A stretch of DNA of 64,000 nt from Rhodococcus sp. P1Y (GCF_003641205.1 NZ_CP032762.1:2480001-2544000), one strand, 5' to 3'; counted from the first letter of the stretch, positions 1 through 9,562 are shown. Notes: generated by a model not told the origin, from the letters alone. A program made the numbers and translations.

Positions 1-816
1 ACCTCGGCTGGGGCCGCAGCACCCTGCACCGACGACGAGCGAAGTCCGGTATCGATTCGGGAGCGTGTGGAAGCCGTCAGTGACGCCGGTTTCACCGGCT
101 TCGGCATCCAGCACACGGATCTCGCAGTCGTGCGTAACACCATCGGGTACGAAGAGTTTCGGAAGGTACTCGACGGAAACGGGATCAGTACCGTCGAGGT
201 CGAGTTTCTCGAAGACTGGTTCACCGACGGCCCCGAACGCGTCGCGTCCGATGTTGCTCGCCGAGAACTTCTCACTGCGGCAGAAGTTCTCGGCGCCCGA
301 GTCTTGAAGACGGGCGGCAAGTTCCACCGAGAGGAGTTCGATGCCGAACTACTCGCACCACACTTCGCACGACTCGCGCAGGATGCGGCAAACGCGGGCA
401 CGGTCGTCGGGATCGAACCGGCGCCGTTCCGTGAGATCCAGACTCCCCAGCAAGCTATGGCCGTGATCGAACTTGCCGACCACCCAGCCGGTGGTCTTTA
501 TATCGACATCTGGCATACAGAACGGCTTGGCATAGACTTCTCGTACGTTCGCAGTATTCCGGGCCACCGAATTGTCGGAGTCGAAATCGACGACGCAGAC
601 GCCGAAATTCGCGGTTCGTTGCTCGATGACACCGTAAACCATCGTCGATTCCCGGGAGAGGGAACCTTCGATATAGCCGGGTTCGTTTCTGCGATCAAAT
701 CCACTGGCTTCAGCGGTCCTTGGGGAGTCGAACTGATCTCTGCCGAGGTGCGCAGTATGTCGGTGCAGGAGGCTACGCGCCGCGCATATTCTACAACTCG
801 AAAATTCGTAGAATGA
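1..816 (+). CDS. Sugar phosphate isomerase/epimerase family TIM-barrel protein (5'-truncated by window edge)
   Basis: The reading frame is open from base 1, so the gene starts upstream of the window; the GTG at 67 is only an internal codon. The protein has the features of the xylose-isomerase-like TIM barrel (AP endonuclease family 2): an early AGFTGFGI strand, a central GIEPAPF segment with the acidic residue typical of metal sites, and IDIWHTERLG and VGVEIDDAD near the later strands. Such proteins isomerise or epimerise sugars, inosose or hydroxy-keto acids, or act as dehydratases; the substrate is not identifiable. It ends 52 bases before an SDR gene and probably begins or continues a catabolic operon. 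Family call good, reaction unknown. Confidence 0.8.
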   Translation, partial: TSAGAAAPCTDDERSPVSIRERVEAVSDAGFTGFGIQHTDLAVVRNTIGYEEFRKVLDGNGISTVEVEFLEDWFTDGPERVASDVARRELLTAAEVLGARVLKTGGKFHREEFDAELLAPHFARLAQDAANAGTVVGIEPAPFREIQTPQQAMAVIELADHPAGGLYIDIWHTERLGIDFSYVRSIPGHRIVGVEIDDADAEIRGSLLDDTVNHRRFPGEGTFDIAGFVSAIKSTGFSGPWGVELISAEVRSMSVQEATRRAYSTTRKFVE

Positions 817-868
817 CGAGTAACGCACAACGGTACACAGAGAACACAAGAGAATACGGAGAAAGTTC

Positions 869-1723
869 ATGGGATTGTTAGAGGGACATGTCGTATTGAT
901 CACCGGCGGAGCCCGCGGCCAGGGTCGAGCTCACGCGGTCGAATCTGCACGCGCCGGTGCGGATGTGATTCTGCTCGACATCACCGAAGACATCGAAACG
1001 GTCGAGTATCCGTTGGCCAACGCAACCGACATGGCCGAGACCGCGAGCCAGGTCGAAGCGTTGGGACGCCGGGTTCTCACGTTCGACGCGGACGTTCGCG
1101 ACCAGGCGCAACTCGACGCTGCGGTAGCGGCAGGCATCGATGAATTCGGCAAGATCGACGCCTTGATTGCGAACGCCGGCATCTGGGCGCGCGCTCCGTT
1201 CTGGGAGTTGTCGGAAACAGCGTGGAACGACACTATCGACGTCAACCTGACTGGCGTCTGGAAATCGGCGAAAGCACTGGCGCCGCATATGATCGAGCGT
1301 CAAACTGGCTCGATCGTCATCACAGCTTCGGTCAATGCAGTCGAGCCAGGTATGAATTACGGGCACTACGTAGCTGCCAAACACGGTGTGCTCGGTTTGA
1401 TGAAGAACATCGCGCTGGAGCTCGCGCCTCATGGAGTCCGTTGCAATGCAGTCTGTCCTGCTTCGGTTCTGACTCCCATGACGAACCAGCAAAAAGCCTG
1501 GGACATGTTTGCCGGTCACGAGGGCGGTACCGCCGACGACATGATCAATGCGGGCTACAGCTACCATGCTCTGAAGGGAAACACCGTCCTGCCGCCGGAG
1601 ACAATCGCGAATACCGCGATCTTCCTCAATTCGGCTCTGGCGTCATCCGTTACAGGTGCCACTATTCCCGTAGATGCAGGACATCTTCTGCTCACTGGAG
1701 TCAACCACAATCCAGTCCGCTGA
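869..1723 (+). CDS. Mycofactocin-coupled SDR family oxidoreductase
   Basis: A 284-residue short-chain dehydrogenase. The nucleotide-binding motif TGGARGQGR (residues 12-20), NAG at 102-104, Ser154, Tyr167 and Lys171 are all present. The GARGQGR form of the motif, the extended segment after the second strand (about residues 36-62) and the long insert around residues 205-235 are characteristic of the SDR subfamily that carries non-exchangeable NAD recycled through mycofactocin in actinobacteria. It would oxidise an alcohol or polyol to a carbonyl. A GGAGAAAG ribosome site precedes the ATG. Its position in a run of isomerase, aldehyde dehydrogenase and aminotransferase genes suggests it works in the same catabolic route. 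Confidence 0.85.
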   Translation: MGLLEGHVVLITGGARGQGRAHAVESARAGADVILLDITEDIETVEYPLANATDMAETASQVEALGRRVLTFDADVRDQAQLDAAVAAGIDEFGKIDALIANAGIWARAPFWELSETAWNDTIDVNLTGVWKSAKALAPHMIERQTGSIVITASVNAVEPGMNYGHYVAAKHGVLGLMKNIALELAPHGVRCNAVCPASVLTPMTNQQKAWDMFAGHEGGTADDMINAGYSYHALKGNTVLPPETIANTAIFLNSALASSVTGATIPVDAGHLLLTGVNHNPVR

Positions 1724-2009
1724 TCCGATGGACCGTCGGAAGTCGGCATCCACCACACGTCGTGCATGTCGAAGCAAGGGTCTGCACACGTTGCCGATTG
1801 AGGTTCCGTTGGCGTCCGGTCTAAAATCGATTTCACGCTCCTGTTATCGAAAGATCGGGCCGGACACAATGTTCGGCATATGCGGCACGTCTCTCCAGGT
1901 GCCCTTGGGTCGAGAAAACTAGACGCATCGAACACATATCCGAGCGGTGAGCGACACGCAGCAACTGTTGCAACTCCAGAATTTCGAAACAAAAACACGA
2001 TTTGAATGG

Positions 2010-3572
2010 ATGAACATGCCTGTCACATATGCCAGTCTGGTCAACGGAACGGCCACGTACGCGTCGGAACTCGAAAAGGGAATCGCGCAGGCCCGAGCGG
2101 GGCTCGGGAAGGATCATCCCGTCCGCATCGGCACCGAGATTTGCGCCGAAGTCGACCAGTGGCACGAGGAGTGGTCCCCTATCGACAACACTCTGCTGAT
2201 CGGACGGTTCGGCTGGGCAACAGCCGAGCAGACTCAGCGGGCGCTGACAGCCGCGTCGGCCGCCTTCACGTTGTGGTCGAAGGTCGATGTGGCGGAGCGT
2301 ATCGATATTCTCCGCCGGACAGCCGACCGTCTGGAACGAGATCGGTTCGTGCTCGCAGGTCAGATCGTGTTGGAAGCAGGAAAGACTCCAGCAGAAGCCC
2401 TGGCAGAGGCCGACGAGGCTCCGGTGTTCCTGCGGCTCTACTGCGACGAGTTCGAGCGCACCAATGGATTCCGCACCGAAATGCCGGCCGATGCGGACAA
2501 CGAGTCCAACGTGAGTGTGATGCGGCCGTACGGAGTGTGGGCTGTGATCTCGCCACTGAACTTCCCGCTTGCCCTCGCGACCGGACCGTCAGCGGCGGCA
2601 CTGGTCACTGGCAACACCGTCGTTGTGAAGCCCTCGCCTGCCGGACAGCTTGCTGCCACCGTGTTGCGTGATGCGCTGATCGCCGAAGGTTTGCCGCCGA
2701 ACGCATTGACGGTGTTGACCGGAGGCGCCGAGGTGGGTGCTGCCATCACGAGCAGTCCGTTGCTGGGCGGCGTCACTTTCACCGGCTCCTACGCAGTCGG
2801 ATCAGCAATTGCTACCGCGCTCGCACCGCACAGCAAGCCGGTTGTGGCAGAAATGGGCGGCAAGAATCCGACCATCGTCGGTGCGTCGGCTGATCTGGAT
2901 GCTGCCGCCGAAGGGATCGCTCGCTCGGCGTTCGGATACAGCGGGCAGAAGTGTTCGGCGTGCTCACGGGTGTTCGTGCACGAGTCTGTCTACGACGAGC
3001 TGAAGAAGAAGCTGGTCGAGCGGACGGAGGCCATGACGGTCGGCGACCCGAGCACCGAAGCCGTATCTGTCGGTCCGGTCATCAACGCCGCCGCCGGTGA
3101 ACGCTTCACCGCAGCAGTCGACGAGATCGTTGGTGCCGGTGGCGTTGTGCTGGCCGGCGGTACCGTGATTTCCGAGGCACCTTACGACCGGGGAACGTAC
3201 GTCCGACCAACCGTGGTCGAGGCTCCGAGCGATGCCCGTGCATGGCGAGACGAGCTGTTCTTGCCGATTGTGGCGATCAAGAGTGTCTCTACCCTCGAAG
3301 ACGCCATCAGGCAGGCGAACGACTCCGACTACGGACTGACTGCAGGAATCTTCACCAAGGACGAGGCGGAAATCGCCGAGTTCCTCGATGCCATCGAATC
3401 TTCAGTGGTTTATGTCAATCGACGTTCAGGTTCGACGACGGGCGCATGGCCCGGCCGGCAACCGATCAGTGGTTGGAAGCACTCCGGTAACACCGGCCGC
3501 GGCACAGCCGGACCGCACTACCTCCAGCAGTATCTGCGCGAGCAGAGCCGCACCGTGATCTCCGAGGATTGA
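2010..3572 (+). CDS. Aldehyde dehydrogenase of the P5C/glutamate-semialdehyde dehydrogenase type
   Basis: An NAD(P)-dependent aldehyde dehydrogenase of about 520 residues. The catalytic cysteine lies near residue 315 in GQKCSACSR, a form typical of 1-pyrroline-5-carboxylate dehydrogenases (PruA/RocA), and the general-base glutamate is in VVAEMGGKNP. Other conserved blocks are SPLNFPLA, GNTVVVKPSP and FTGSYAVG. It would oxidise a semialdehyde to a carboxylate, plausibly one produced by the downstream aminotransferase. The start is uncertain: ATGs at 2010 and 2016 and a GTG at 1947 are all possible and none has a strong ribosome site. The 223 bases before 1947 hold no recognisable gene. A role in proline catabolism itself is not supported by the neighbours. 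Confidence 0.85.
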   Translation: MNMPVTYASLVNGTATYASELEKGIAQARAGLGKDHPVRIGTEICAEVDQWHEEWSPIDNTLLIGRFGWATAEQTQRALTAASAAFTLWSKVDVAERIDILRRTADRLERDRFVLAGQIVLEAGKTPAEALAEADEAPVFLRLYCDEFERTNGFRTEMPADADNESNVSVMRPYGVWAVISPLNFPLALATGPSAAALVTGNTVVVKPSPAGQLAATVLRDALIAEGLPPNALTVLTGGAEVGAAITSSPLLGGVTFTGSYAVGSAIATALAPHSKPVVAEMGGKNPTIVGASADLDAAAEGIARSAFGYSGQKCSACSRVFVHESVYDELKKKLVERTEAMTVGDPSTEAVSVGPVINAAAGERFTAAVDEIVGAGGVVLAGGTVISEAPYDRGTYVRPTVVEAPSDARAWRDELFLPIVAIKSVSTLEDAIRQANDSDYGLTAGIFTKDEAEIAEFLDAIESSVVYVNRRSGSTTGAWPGRQPISGWKHSGNTGRGTAGPHYLQQYLREQSRTVISED

Positions 3573-3613
3573 TCACTCCGTCTTCTCTCCACCTTCGCAA
3601 GGGGCAACAGGCT

Positions 3614-4969
3614 ATGACAATCAACCATGCGTCACTACAGGATCTCGAATCCGCCTGGCGCGTAGAGTTCGAGGACAAGCACAGTTCGTCGGCTGCAGCT
3701 GACCGTGCTGCAGCGCGATCGATCGCGGCAGGACAACGCACCCGGTTCAGTTCCGGTATGCCACATCCGGTTTACATCGAATCCGGTTCGGGAGCTTGGT
3801 TCACCGACATCGACGGTAATCGCGCGCTGGACTGCAACGCGGGCTGGAACGCGTCGATGTTCGGGCGAGGCAATTCCTATATTGCCGACGCGGTCGCACG
3901 GGCAACCCGCCAGATCGGCGCCCCTGGAGGGGCGATGCACCCGTCGCCCAACCGTGACGAGTTCGCAGAAAGACTGTGCGACCGGGTCCCTGGTGCCGAG
4001 CGAGTGATCTTCGCGCCCTCGGGTTCCGAGGCCAACACGTACGCATTGCGGCTGGCTCGGTCCATTACCGGCAACCAGCTGATCATGCGGATCTCCGGTG
4101 GATTTCACGGACAGAACGACTATTTGCTGCAGGGCGGATCATCGTTGCGCGGTTTACCGTCAGCTGCGTCCACGAACCAAATAGACATCGACTACAACGA
4201 TCTGATCAGTGCGCGGCAAGCCTTCGACAAGCACGGCACGAAGTTGGCAGCGGTGATCGTCGAGCCGATCATGACCATTCCTGGTGCCGTGCATCAACGT
4301 AACGACTTCGTGCAAGAACTTCGCACACTTGCACTCGAAAACGGCGTGCCCTTCATCCTCGACGAGGTCATCGCCGGTGGGCGGTTCTCCGCTGGAGGCG
4401 CCAGCGCGTACCTGGGTCTGACGCCTCCACCCGACCTCACGGTCTTGGGCAAGATGCTCGGCGGGGGTTTACCAGTAGCCGCCGTGGTCGGCAACGCCGA
4501 CCATCTCGAACAGCCGATCAGTGCCTCGAACACGCACGCCCAGAATCCCGTTACTATTGCGGCGGCGATTGCCAACTTCGATTTGGCCACCGATGAGGTG
4601 TTCGTCCAGGTACGTCAGCAAGGAACCGCAATCCGCGAAGGTATCCGGGCAGCAGCTGAGTCTTTGAGTCTGGATGTTCAGGTAACGGGTGACGGGCCCT
4701 GCTGTGGAATTCATTTCACCTCGGACGAGGTCGTGAACGCACGGGTGGCAGGCGACGCAGACCAGCATCTGTGGCGCTTGATGTGTCTGGGTGTCACGAA
4801 CCGCGGACTTGCCATCAGCAGCCGAACATTCGGGCCGATTGCGCCGTATACCGACGAGGACGTTCGCCTGGTGGTGGATGTGTTCGCCGAGGTTCTCGGC
4901 GATATCGATGTTGCGCTGGATTCCTCGTCTTCCAAGCACCGACGCGGACCCGTCGGACAACCGTCCTAG
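3614..4969 (+). CDS. Class III PLP-dependent aminotransferase (glutamate-1-semialdehyde aminomutase-like)
   Basis: A 451-residue fold-type I PLP enzyme. It has the SGSEANTYALRLAR phosphate/cofactor region, ILDEVIAGG with the aspartate that binds the pyridine nitrogen, and the Schiff-base lysine near residue 280 in VLGKMLGGGLP. The family transfers amino groups between omega- or beta-amino compounds and keto acids, or acts as an aminomutase. The ATG at 3614 was chosen because AAGGGG lies just upstream; the frame is open back to 3569. It follows the aldehyde dehydrogenase by about 40 bases. Together they fit amine to semialdehyde to acid conversion. The substrate is inferred only from context. 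Confidence 0.85.
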   Translation: MTINHASLQDLESAWRVEFEDKHSSSAAADRAAARSIAAGQRTRFSSGMPHPVYIESGSGAWFTDIDGNRALDCNAGWNASMFGRGNSYIADAVARATRQIGAPGGAMHPSPNRDEFAERLCDRVPGAERVIFAPSGSEANTYALRLARSITGNQLIMRISGGFHGQNDYLLQGGSSLRGLPSAASTNQIDIDYNDLISARQAFDKHGTKLAAVIVEPIMTIPGAVHQRNDFVQELRTLALENGVPFILDEVIAGGRFSAGGASAYLGLTPPPDLTVLGKMLGGGLPVAAVVGNADHLEQPISASNTHAQNPVTIAAAIANFDLATDEVFVQVRQQGTAIREGIRAAAESLSLDVQVTGDGPCCGIHFTSDEVVNARVAGDADQHLWRLMCLGVTNRGLAISSRTFGPIAPYTDEDVRLVVDVFAEVLGDIDVALDSSSSKHRRGPVGQPS

Positions 4970-5000
4970 AACAAATCAACTCTTGGCAGTGAGGTCGGCT

Positions 5001-6014
5001 ATGGAAGACGTACAGGGTTTGAACTGGGGCCTCGTGGGCGCCAGTACGATTGCTCGCGAGTACGTGATCGACGCTATTCGAAGCCAGTCAGGATCGGATG
5101 TCGCGGCCATGGTCAGCAGTGATCGCGAGAGAGGCGAGCGATTCGCCGCGCAATGTGACATACCAAGAGTCGCAACCTCACTGGAGGAATTGCTCGAAGA
5201 CGATCTCGTCGATGCTGTCTACATCAGCACCACCAATCAGCATCACGCGAGTCAGGCACTTGCAGCAATTCGTGCAGGAAAGCACGTGTTGTGTGAAAAA
5301 CCTCTGGCAATGTCGCTCGATGATGCGCGATCGATGGTGGAAGCGGCCGAAGTCGGAAATGTAGTGTTGGGCACGAATCACCACCTTCGTGGTGCGGCGA
5401 CCATCCAGAAGATCCGAAACCTCGTTGTCGAAGGGGCAGTAGGAACGCCTCTGTACGCGGAAGTTGCTCATGTTTGTCAGCTTCCGCCGGACCTTCGTGG
5501 ATGGAGGTTGGAGGACTCGGCCGCCGGCGGAGGTGTCGCGTTCGATCTGGTTGGGCACGACGCGGATACTCTGCGATACATACTTGATTCAGAAGTTGTC
5601 GAGGTCAGCGCCATGGCTGACAGTCACTATCCGATAGAACAGGGCATGGTCGCAGTGCTGAAGTTCGACAGCGGCGTCCTTGCCCACATAATCGACACGT
5701 TCAATGTTCCCTACGGGGGCACCGGCGTGACGATTCACGGGACTCGGGGAACCATCCGAGCCAACGATGTTCTGACGCAGCAACCTGTGGGAACGGTGAC
5801 ACTGGTAGACGATCGTGGCGAGCGCGCGATGGATGTGCAACATCACGGCCTTTACGAGTACGCGCTGCAACGATTCACGTCAGCTGCCCGCGGACACGGA
5901 ACGCCTCTGGCCACTGGCGGGGATGGAGTGGCTTCGCTCGCAGTGACCCTCGCTGCCAGGGCTTCCGTGGCGTCAGGTTCGTCAGAGACTGTCGAGTATT
6001 CAGGCGGTCTCTGA
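5001..6014 (+). CDS. Gfo/Idh/MocA family NAD(P)-dependent oxidoreductase
   Basis: A 337-residue protein with an N-terminal Rossmann fold (NWGLVGASTIA, residues about 7-17), the family motif CEKPLA near residue 97, and a C-terminal alpha/beta domain containing AGGGVAFDLVGHDAD. Members oxidise or reduce cyclitols, sugars and related polyols. The ATG at 5001 lies 32 bases after the aminotransferase stop; the frame stays open upstream only because it crosses that gene. It is the last gene of the rightward run and meets the leftward RidA operon at a large hairpin. A second Gfo/Idh gene lies at 14525-15559 but differs clearly in sequence. Confidence 0.85.
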   Translation: MEDVQGLNWGLVGASTIAREYVIDAIRSQSGSDVAAMVSSDRERGERFAAQCDIPRVATSLEELLEDDLVDAVYISTTNQHHASQALAAIRAGKHVLCEKPLAMSLDDARSMVEAAEVGNVVLGTNHHLRGAATIQKIRNLVVEGAVGTPLYAEVAHVCQLPPDLRGWRLEDSAAGGGVAFDLVGHDADTLRYILDSEVVEVSAMADSHYPIEQGMVAVLKFDSGVLAHIIDTFNVPYGGTGVTIHGTRGTIRANDVLTQQPVGTVTLVDDRGERAMDVQHHGLYEYALQRFTSAARGHGTPLATGGDGVASLAVTLAARASVASGSSETVEYSGGL

Positions 6015-6138
6015 AGTTGTCCTCGGGGCGCCGAGCGTGCCTCACACACTTTCGATGGCCTTTGCCTGGTTGTGTATTGCCGCTATGGTCGCCGTAATCG
6101 GCATCGGTTGGTTCCGCCCACGCACGAAATCGATGAGA

Positions 6139-6197
6139 CGCACACCCTCCACCGAACCGAACTACGCCCACTAGGTCGGTTCTGTGGAGGGTGTGCG
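6139..6197. terminator. Large inverted repeat between convergent genes
   Basis: Two 22-base arms (6139-6160 and 6176-6197) are complementary with one mismatch around a 15-base loop. The element sits between the convergent stops at 6014 and 6204, so a bidirectional transcription terminator is the simplest reading. No U-tract follows on either strand, so it may act as a roadblock or RNA-stabilising hairpin instead. Confidence 0.6.
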
Positions 6198-6203
6198 GAT
6201 CGT

Positions 6204-6605
6204 TCAGGCCCGGGTACGAACGGCGATAGCGTCGATTTCGATGACCGCGCCTTCGGCCGCCAAGGCGCTCACCTCCACCAAAGTGCTGGCTGGCCTGCAT
6301 GTCCCGAAGAGCTGCTTGCGCACTTCGTTGACAGGTGCACGTTGGCCGATGTCCGTGACATACGTGGTGAGTTGCACAGTGTCGGCGAGGGTTGCGCGAG
6401 CTTCGTGGAGAATGTGCTCCAGGATCTCGAAGATGCGCTGGGTCTGGCCTCGGACATCACCGGGCGCTGTGATCACACCCTTGTCGTCGAACGCAAGAAG
6501 GCCTGATACGTAGATGGTGTCCTGTGCGACGACTGCGTGGCTGAAGTGTCCGCGGGGTGCCGCGACTGACGGACTGTTGATCTGCCGTCGTTCGTGCTCT
6601 TCCAT
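6204..6605 (-). CDS. RidA family reactive-intermediate deaminase
   Basis: A 133-residue protein of the RidA/YjgF/UK114 family. It has the N-terminal SHAVVAQDTIYVSG strand and the long helix region EILEHILHEARATLADTVQ, and the C-terminal IEIDAIAV strand. Family members hydrolyse 2-aminoacrylate and other imines or enamines released by PLP enzymes and amino-acid oxidases. That fits the adjacent FAD oxidase and aminotransferase: it would clear the imine formed on amine oxidation. It is the last gene of the leftward operon that begins at 9562. The arginine expected in the C-terminal part of active RidA enzymes appears as IAVRTRA. Confidence 0.85.
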   Translation of the reverse strand: MEEHERRQINSPSVAAPRGHFSHAVVAQDTIYVSGLLAFDDKGVITAPGDVRGQTQRIFEILEHILHEARATLADTVQLTTYVTDIGQRAPVNEVRKQLFGTCRPASTLVEVSALAAEGAVIEIDAIAVRTRA

Positions 6606-6656
6606 GATTGGATGCTTTCCGTAGATGACGGTGTGAGGACAGGGTGTTGGTCGAGG

Positions 6657-7412
6657 TCAGGGCATTGTTGCCATGACGGTCTGGCCGCCATCGACTGTGA
6701 TCGTCGAGCCGGTCAAATACGCAGGTGCGGATGTCGCGAGATAGGTTACGACCGAGGCTATTTCGTCAGGTCTGCCGGCGCGTGCGAGCGGATTGAGACG
6801 TGCCATGGATTCTTCGGTGGCTTTGTCGAGACGCACGGATGCTGCGTCGGTTCGGACCCATCCAGGTGCAACGTTGTTGACGCCGATTCCCAAGCCGGAC
6901 AGGTCGACTGCAAACGAACGAGCGAATGCACCGAGTCCGGCTTTGGCCGCGCAATAGTGCGCTACGTTGGGTTCGGATTGGACCTCGTCGATCGATGTGA
7001 TCATGATGATTCGACTGCCGGGGCTCATGTGCCGGGCCGCGGCGACCGAGCACAACGCGGCACCACGCATCGCGACATTGACAATGCTGTCCCACGCCGC
7101 AGCGGTCATCTCCGCGGTGGCCACCGGACTGCATGTCCCTGCTGCATTCACCAGGACGTCGACGCGTCCATATCGTTCGACCACTGTTTCCACTAAATCG
7201 TCAGGGCCTTCGGCGGTACCGAGGTCGGCCGGAATCGCCACAACGTGTGCCGCGGGCAACTCCTGCTCGATACGAGTGATCGCATCCTGCAGCACCGCCT
7301 CGCGCCGTCCTGCGATGACGACGGTGAAGTGTTCTGCGGCCAAGGCTCGGGCACATGCGTAACCGATGCCGGTTCCTCCGCCGGTCACAAGCGCAATCTT
7401 TTGCTCATTCAT
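6657..7412 (-). CDS. SDR family oxidoreductase (classical, 251 aa)
   Basis: A classical short-chain dehydrogenase with TGGGTGIGYA (residues about 10-19), NAAG, the serine in MITSIDEV and the YCAAKAG catalytic motif. The C-terminus ITVDGGQTVMATMP is the usual end of this family. It probably oxidises or reduces a hydroxy/keto intermediate. It belongs to the leftward gene run SDR - FAD oxidase - SDR - RidA. A 135-base gap separates it from the oxidase, in which no gene was seen. Substrate unknown. Confidence 0.85.
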   Translation of the reverse strand: MNEQKIALVTGGGTGIGYACARALAAEHFTVVIAGRREAVLQDAITRIEQELPAAHVVAIPADLGTAEGPDDLVETVVERYGRVDVLVNAAGTCSPVATAEMTAAAWDSIVNVAMRGAALCSVAAARHMSPGSRIIMITSIDEVQSEPNVAHYCAAKAGLGAFARSFAVDLSGLGIGVNNVAPGWVRTDAASVRLDKATEESMARLNPLARAGRPDEIASVVTYLATSAPAYLTGSTITVDGGQTVMATMP

Positions 7413-7547
7413 TTCGGTGTATGTCGTCCTAGTCTGTTCACGCCGACATCGATGAGAGCAAAGATGTCGAGCTCGTATTTAGTAGCCGAATGCTTGGAAG
7501 CTCTGGTGTATCGACGTACTGGGTAGCCATCGGCGCCCAGAAACTGC

Positions 7548-8723
7548 TCATCTGCCAGTTGCTGACAGAGATGCTCGCTCTGGATGCCACAGCTCACCGT
7601 CGGTCAGGAGGGTGGACTTTCCGTCGAGGACCCAGTCGGCGCCCACCTCACCCATGGCTGTCGACAACTGAATTCCACTGCCGCCGCCGCCGACCACGTG
7701 CACCAGAGATGGATCGCTCGAGGTGCTTCCGACGATCGGGTATCCGTCCGGCGTCATCGGATAGAGGCCGGCCCAGCCGTGCCCCAGCCCGCATTCGTCG
7801 AGACTGGGACACCGGTCCATGATCAGCTCTGCGATCGCCTCGATGAATGCCTCGTCGGCTCGTGGGTTGCACTCCGTGGGGTCGGTACGCGGATACACCG
7901 ACCGTTCGTTGTGCAAGCACGCAAACAACTGGTGGGTGCCTTCGTGCCGGAGTGACAGCCCGTCCTCGGTCGAACCCGGTACGTATTCGACGACACACGG
8001 CAGTCGCCAATCCGGGGTACTGCCGAGCTCGATGGTGACCGCTTGGTGCCGTTCAGGTTTGACCTCGACGGTCGAGCCGAGTAGTTCGGCGACGGAGTCC
8101 GCCCACGGCCCGGCTGCATTGACGACGACGTCGGCTTCCATACCGGGTTTTCCTTCGAAGCTCAGCTGCCAGCATCCAGCGGAGTTCTTCTCGGCCCCGA
8201 CCAGCCGGTGCTGCTGGGCAATTCTGCCGCCCAAGGAGGTTGTCAAGCGAGCGAGGAGAGAGGCGTAGAGGTATCCGTCGAGATAGCCGTCGCTCGGGCG
8301 CCACAGTCCGGCAACCAGATTGCTGGTGTCGACAGGCGGGGCGACCTCGGCGATTTCCTGCGCGGTCAGAACACGGGCATCGTCGACGCCGAAATCGCGC
8401 TGGACCTCTACGCTGCGCTCGAAGAGTTCCACGTGTTCGTTCTTGGTCGTCGGGCGCAAGAACCCGTTACGCACGAAGTGCAGTTCGTGGTCGGCGACCA
8501 ACCGATCGATCATCTCGCGACCGAGTACCCGGGCATGTACGTCGACTGGATCGAAGAACTGCGTTTCGACCATCCCGACCGAGAGCGCCGAGCTACCGGC
8601 GGCAACGTGCTCGCGGTCGGTGATCACGACATTCTTCGCCCCTCGCTTCATCAAGCTGTACCCGACGCTCAGGCCGACAACTCCTGCGCCGATGACGACG
8701 ATTCGACGGTCGTCGGCTGTCAT
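7548..8723 (-). CDS. FAD-dependent amine/D-amino-acid oxidase (DAO family)
   Basis: A 391-residue flavoprotein of the DAO superfamily (glycine/sarcosine/D-amino-acid oxidases). The N-terminal dinucleotide motif is VVIGAGVVGLSVGYSL, and the C-terminal FAD contact WAGLYPMTPDGYPIVG is typical of sarcosine oxidase beta and related dehydrogenases. It would oxidise a secondary or primary amine to an imine. The gene overlaps the upstream SDR by four bases (ATGA at 8720-8723), so the two are translationally coupled. With RidA and the aminotransferase nearby, an amino compound is the likely growth substrate of the cluster. Confidence 0.85.
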   Translation of the reverse strand: MTADDRRIVVIGAGVVGLSVGYSLMKRGAKNVVITDREHVAAGSSALSVGMVETQFFDPVDVHARVLGREMIDRLVADHELHFVRNGFLRPTTKNEHVELFERSVEVQRDFGVDDARVLTAQEIAEVAPPVDTSNLVAGLWRPSDGYLDGYLYASLLARLTTSLGGRIAQQHRLVGAEKNSAGCWQLSFEGKPGMEADVVVNAAGPWADSVAELLGSTVEVKPERHQAVTIELGSTPDWRLPCVVEYVPGSTEDGLSLRHEGTHQLFACLHNERSVYPRTDPTECNPRADEAFIEAIAELIMDRCPSLDECGLGHGWAGLYPMTPDGYPIVGSTSSDPSLVHVVGGGGSGIQLSTAMGEVGADWVLDGKSTLLTDGELWHPERASLSATGR

Positions 8724-9562
8724 CGGACGAGCCTCGATCCGCCGTCGACCGACACGACATGTCCTGTCACGTAGCGCGCCCCGTCCGAGAGCAGGAAGAG
8801 CAGCACGCCCAGCACCTCCGGAGGAGAGCCGATGCGGCCCAGTGGAATGCCGGACATGACGGATTCGAGAGCCTTCTCGTCTGCACGAAGATCTCGGAGC
8901 ATGTCGGTGTCGATGTCGCCCGGTCCGATGCCGTTGACTCGAATACCGTAGGGACCGAACTCGACCGCAAGGCAGCGAGTCAGGTGTTCCACGCCCGCCT
9001 TCGCCGCGCAGTAGTCGGCGTGTTTCAGACGGGCACGGTTGGCGGCTACCGAACCCATATTGATGATGACTCCACCGCCGTGCTCACGCATGATGTGAGC
9101 TGCTGCCTGGGCGCCGAACAAGGCTCCATGCACGTTCACTCCGAGAGTGCGTGCAAGTTGATCATCGGTGATGTCCTCCGCAGCGGCGGTGGGGAAGATC
9201 CCCGCATTGTTGATCCAGTAGTCGAGACGGCCGAACGTGTCGAACGCCGATTGCGCGACCCGACGCGCAGCAGCCTGATCCGTGACATCGAGCCGATCGG
9301 CGACGATACGACCCGACGATCCGTCCTCGCTTGCGTAGGTTTCGCTGATCAACGCCACCCGATCGCGAAGCGTCTCCTCGGCGACGTCGACGGCAAGCAC
9401 ATTGACTCCGCGTGCGACCAAGCCCTCGGCGTACTGCGCACCGAGGCCTTGTGCTGCGCCGGTGACCACGGCCGTCTTACCAGCCAGCTCGGGGTACTGG
9501 GCTGCGATAGCGTTCCAATCGGAATTTCCGAAGCCGCGTTGCGGGGTGGTGTTCGTAGGCAC
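8720..9562 (-). CDS. SDR family oxidoreductase (classical, 280 aa)
   Basis: Classical SDR with an N-terminal extension of about 27 residues before TGAAQGLGAQYAEGL, then NNAGIFP, the serine in NMGSVAA and the catalytic YCAAKAG. The C-terminus VVSVDGGSRLVR is standard. It is the first gene of the leftward operon and lies head-to-head with the PucR regulator at 9926, which makes that regulator a good candidate for control. A GAAGGAG-type site precedes the ATG on the minus strand. It overlaps the oxidase gene by four bases. Confidence 0.85.
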   Translation of the reverse strand: MPTNTTPQRGFGNSDWNAIAAQYPELAGKTAVVTGAAQGLGAQYAEGLVARGVNVLAVDVAEETLRDRVALISETYASEDGSSGRIVADRLDVTDQAAARRVAQSAFDTFGRLDYWINNAGIFPTAAAEDITDDQLARTLGVNVHGALFGAQAAAHIMREHGGGVIINMGSVAANRARLKHADYCAAKAGVEHLTRCLAVEFGPYGIRVNGIGPGDIDTDMLRDLRADEKALESVMSGIPLGRIGSPPEVLGVLLFLLSDGARYVTGHVVSVDGGSRLVR

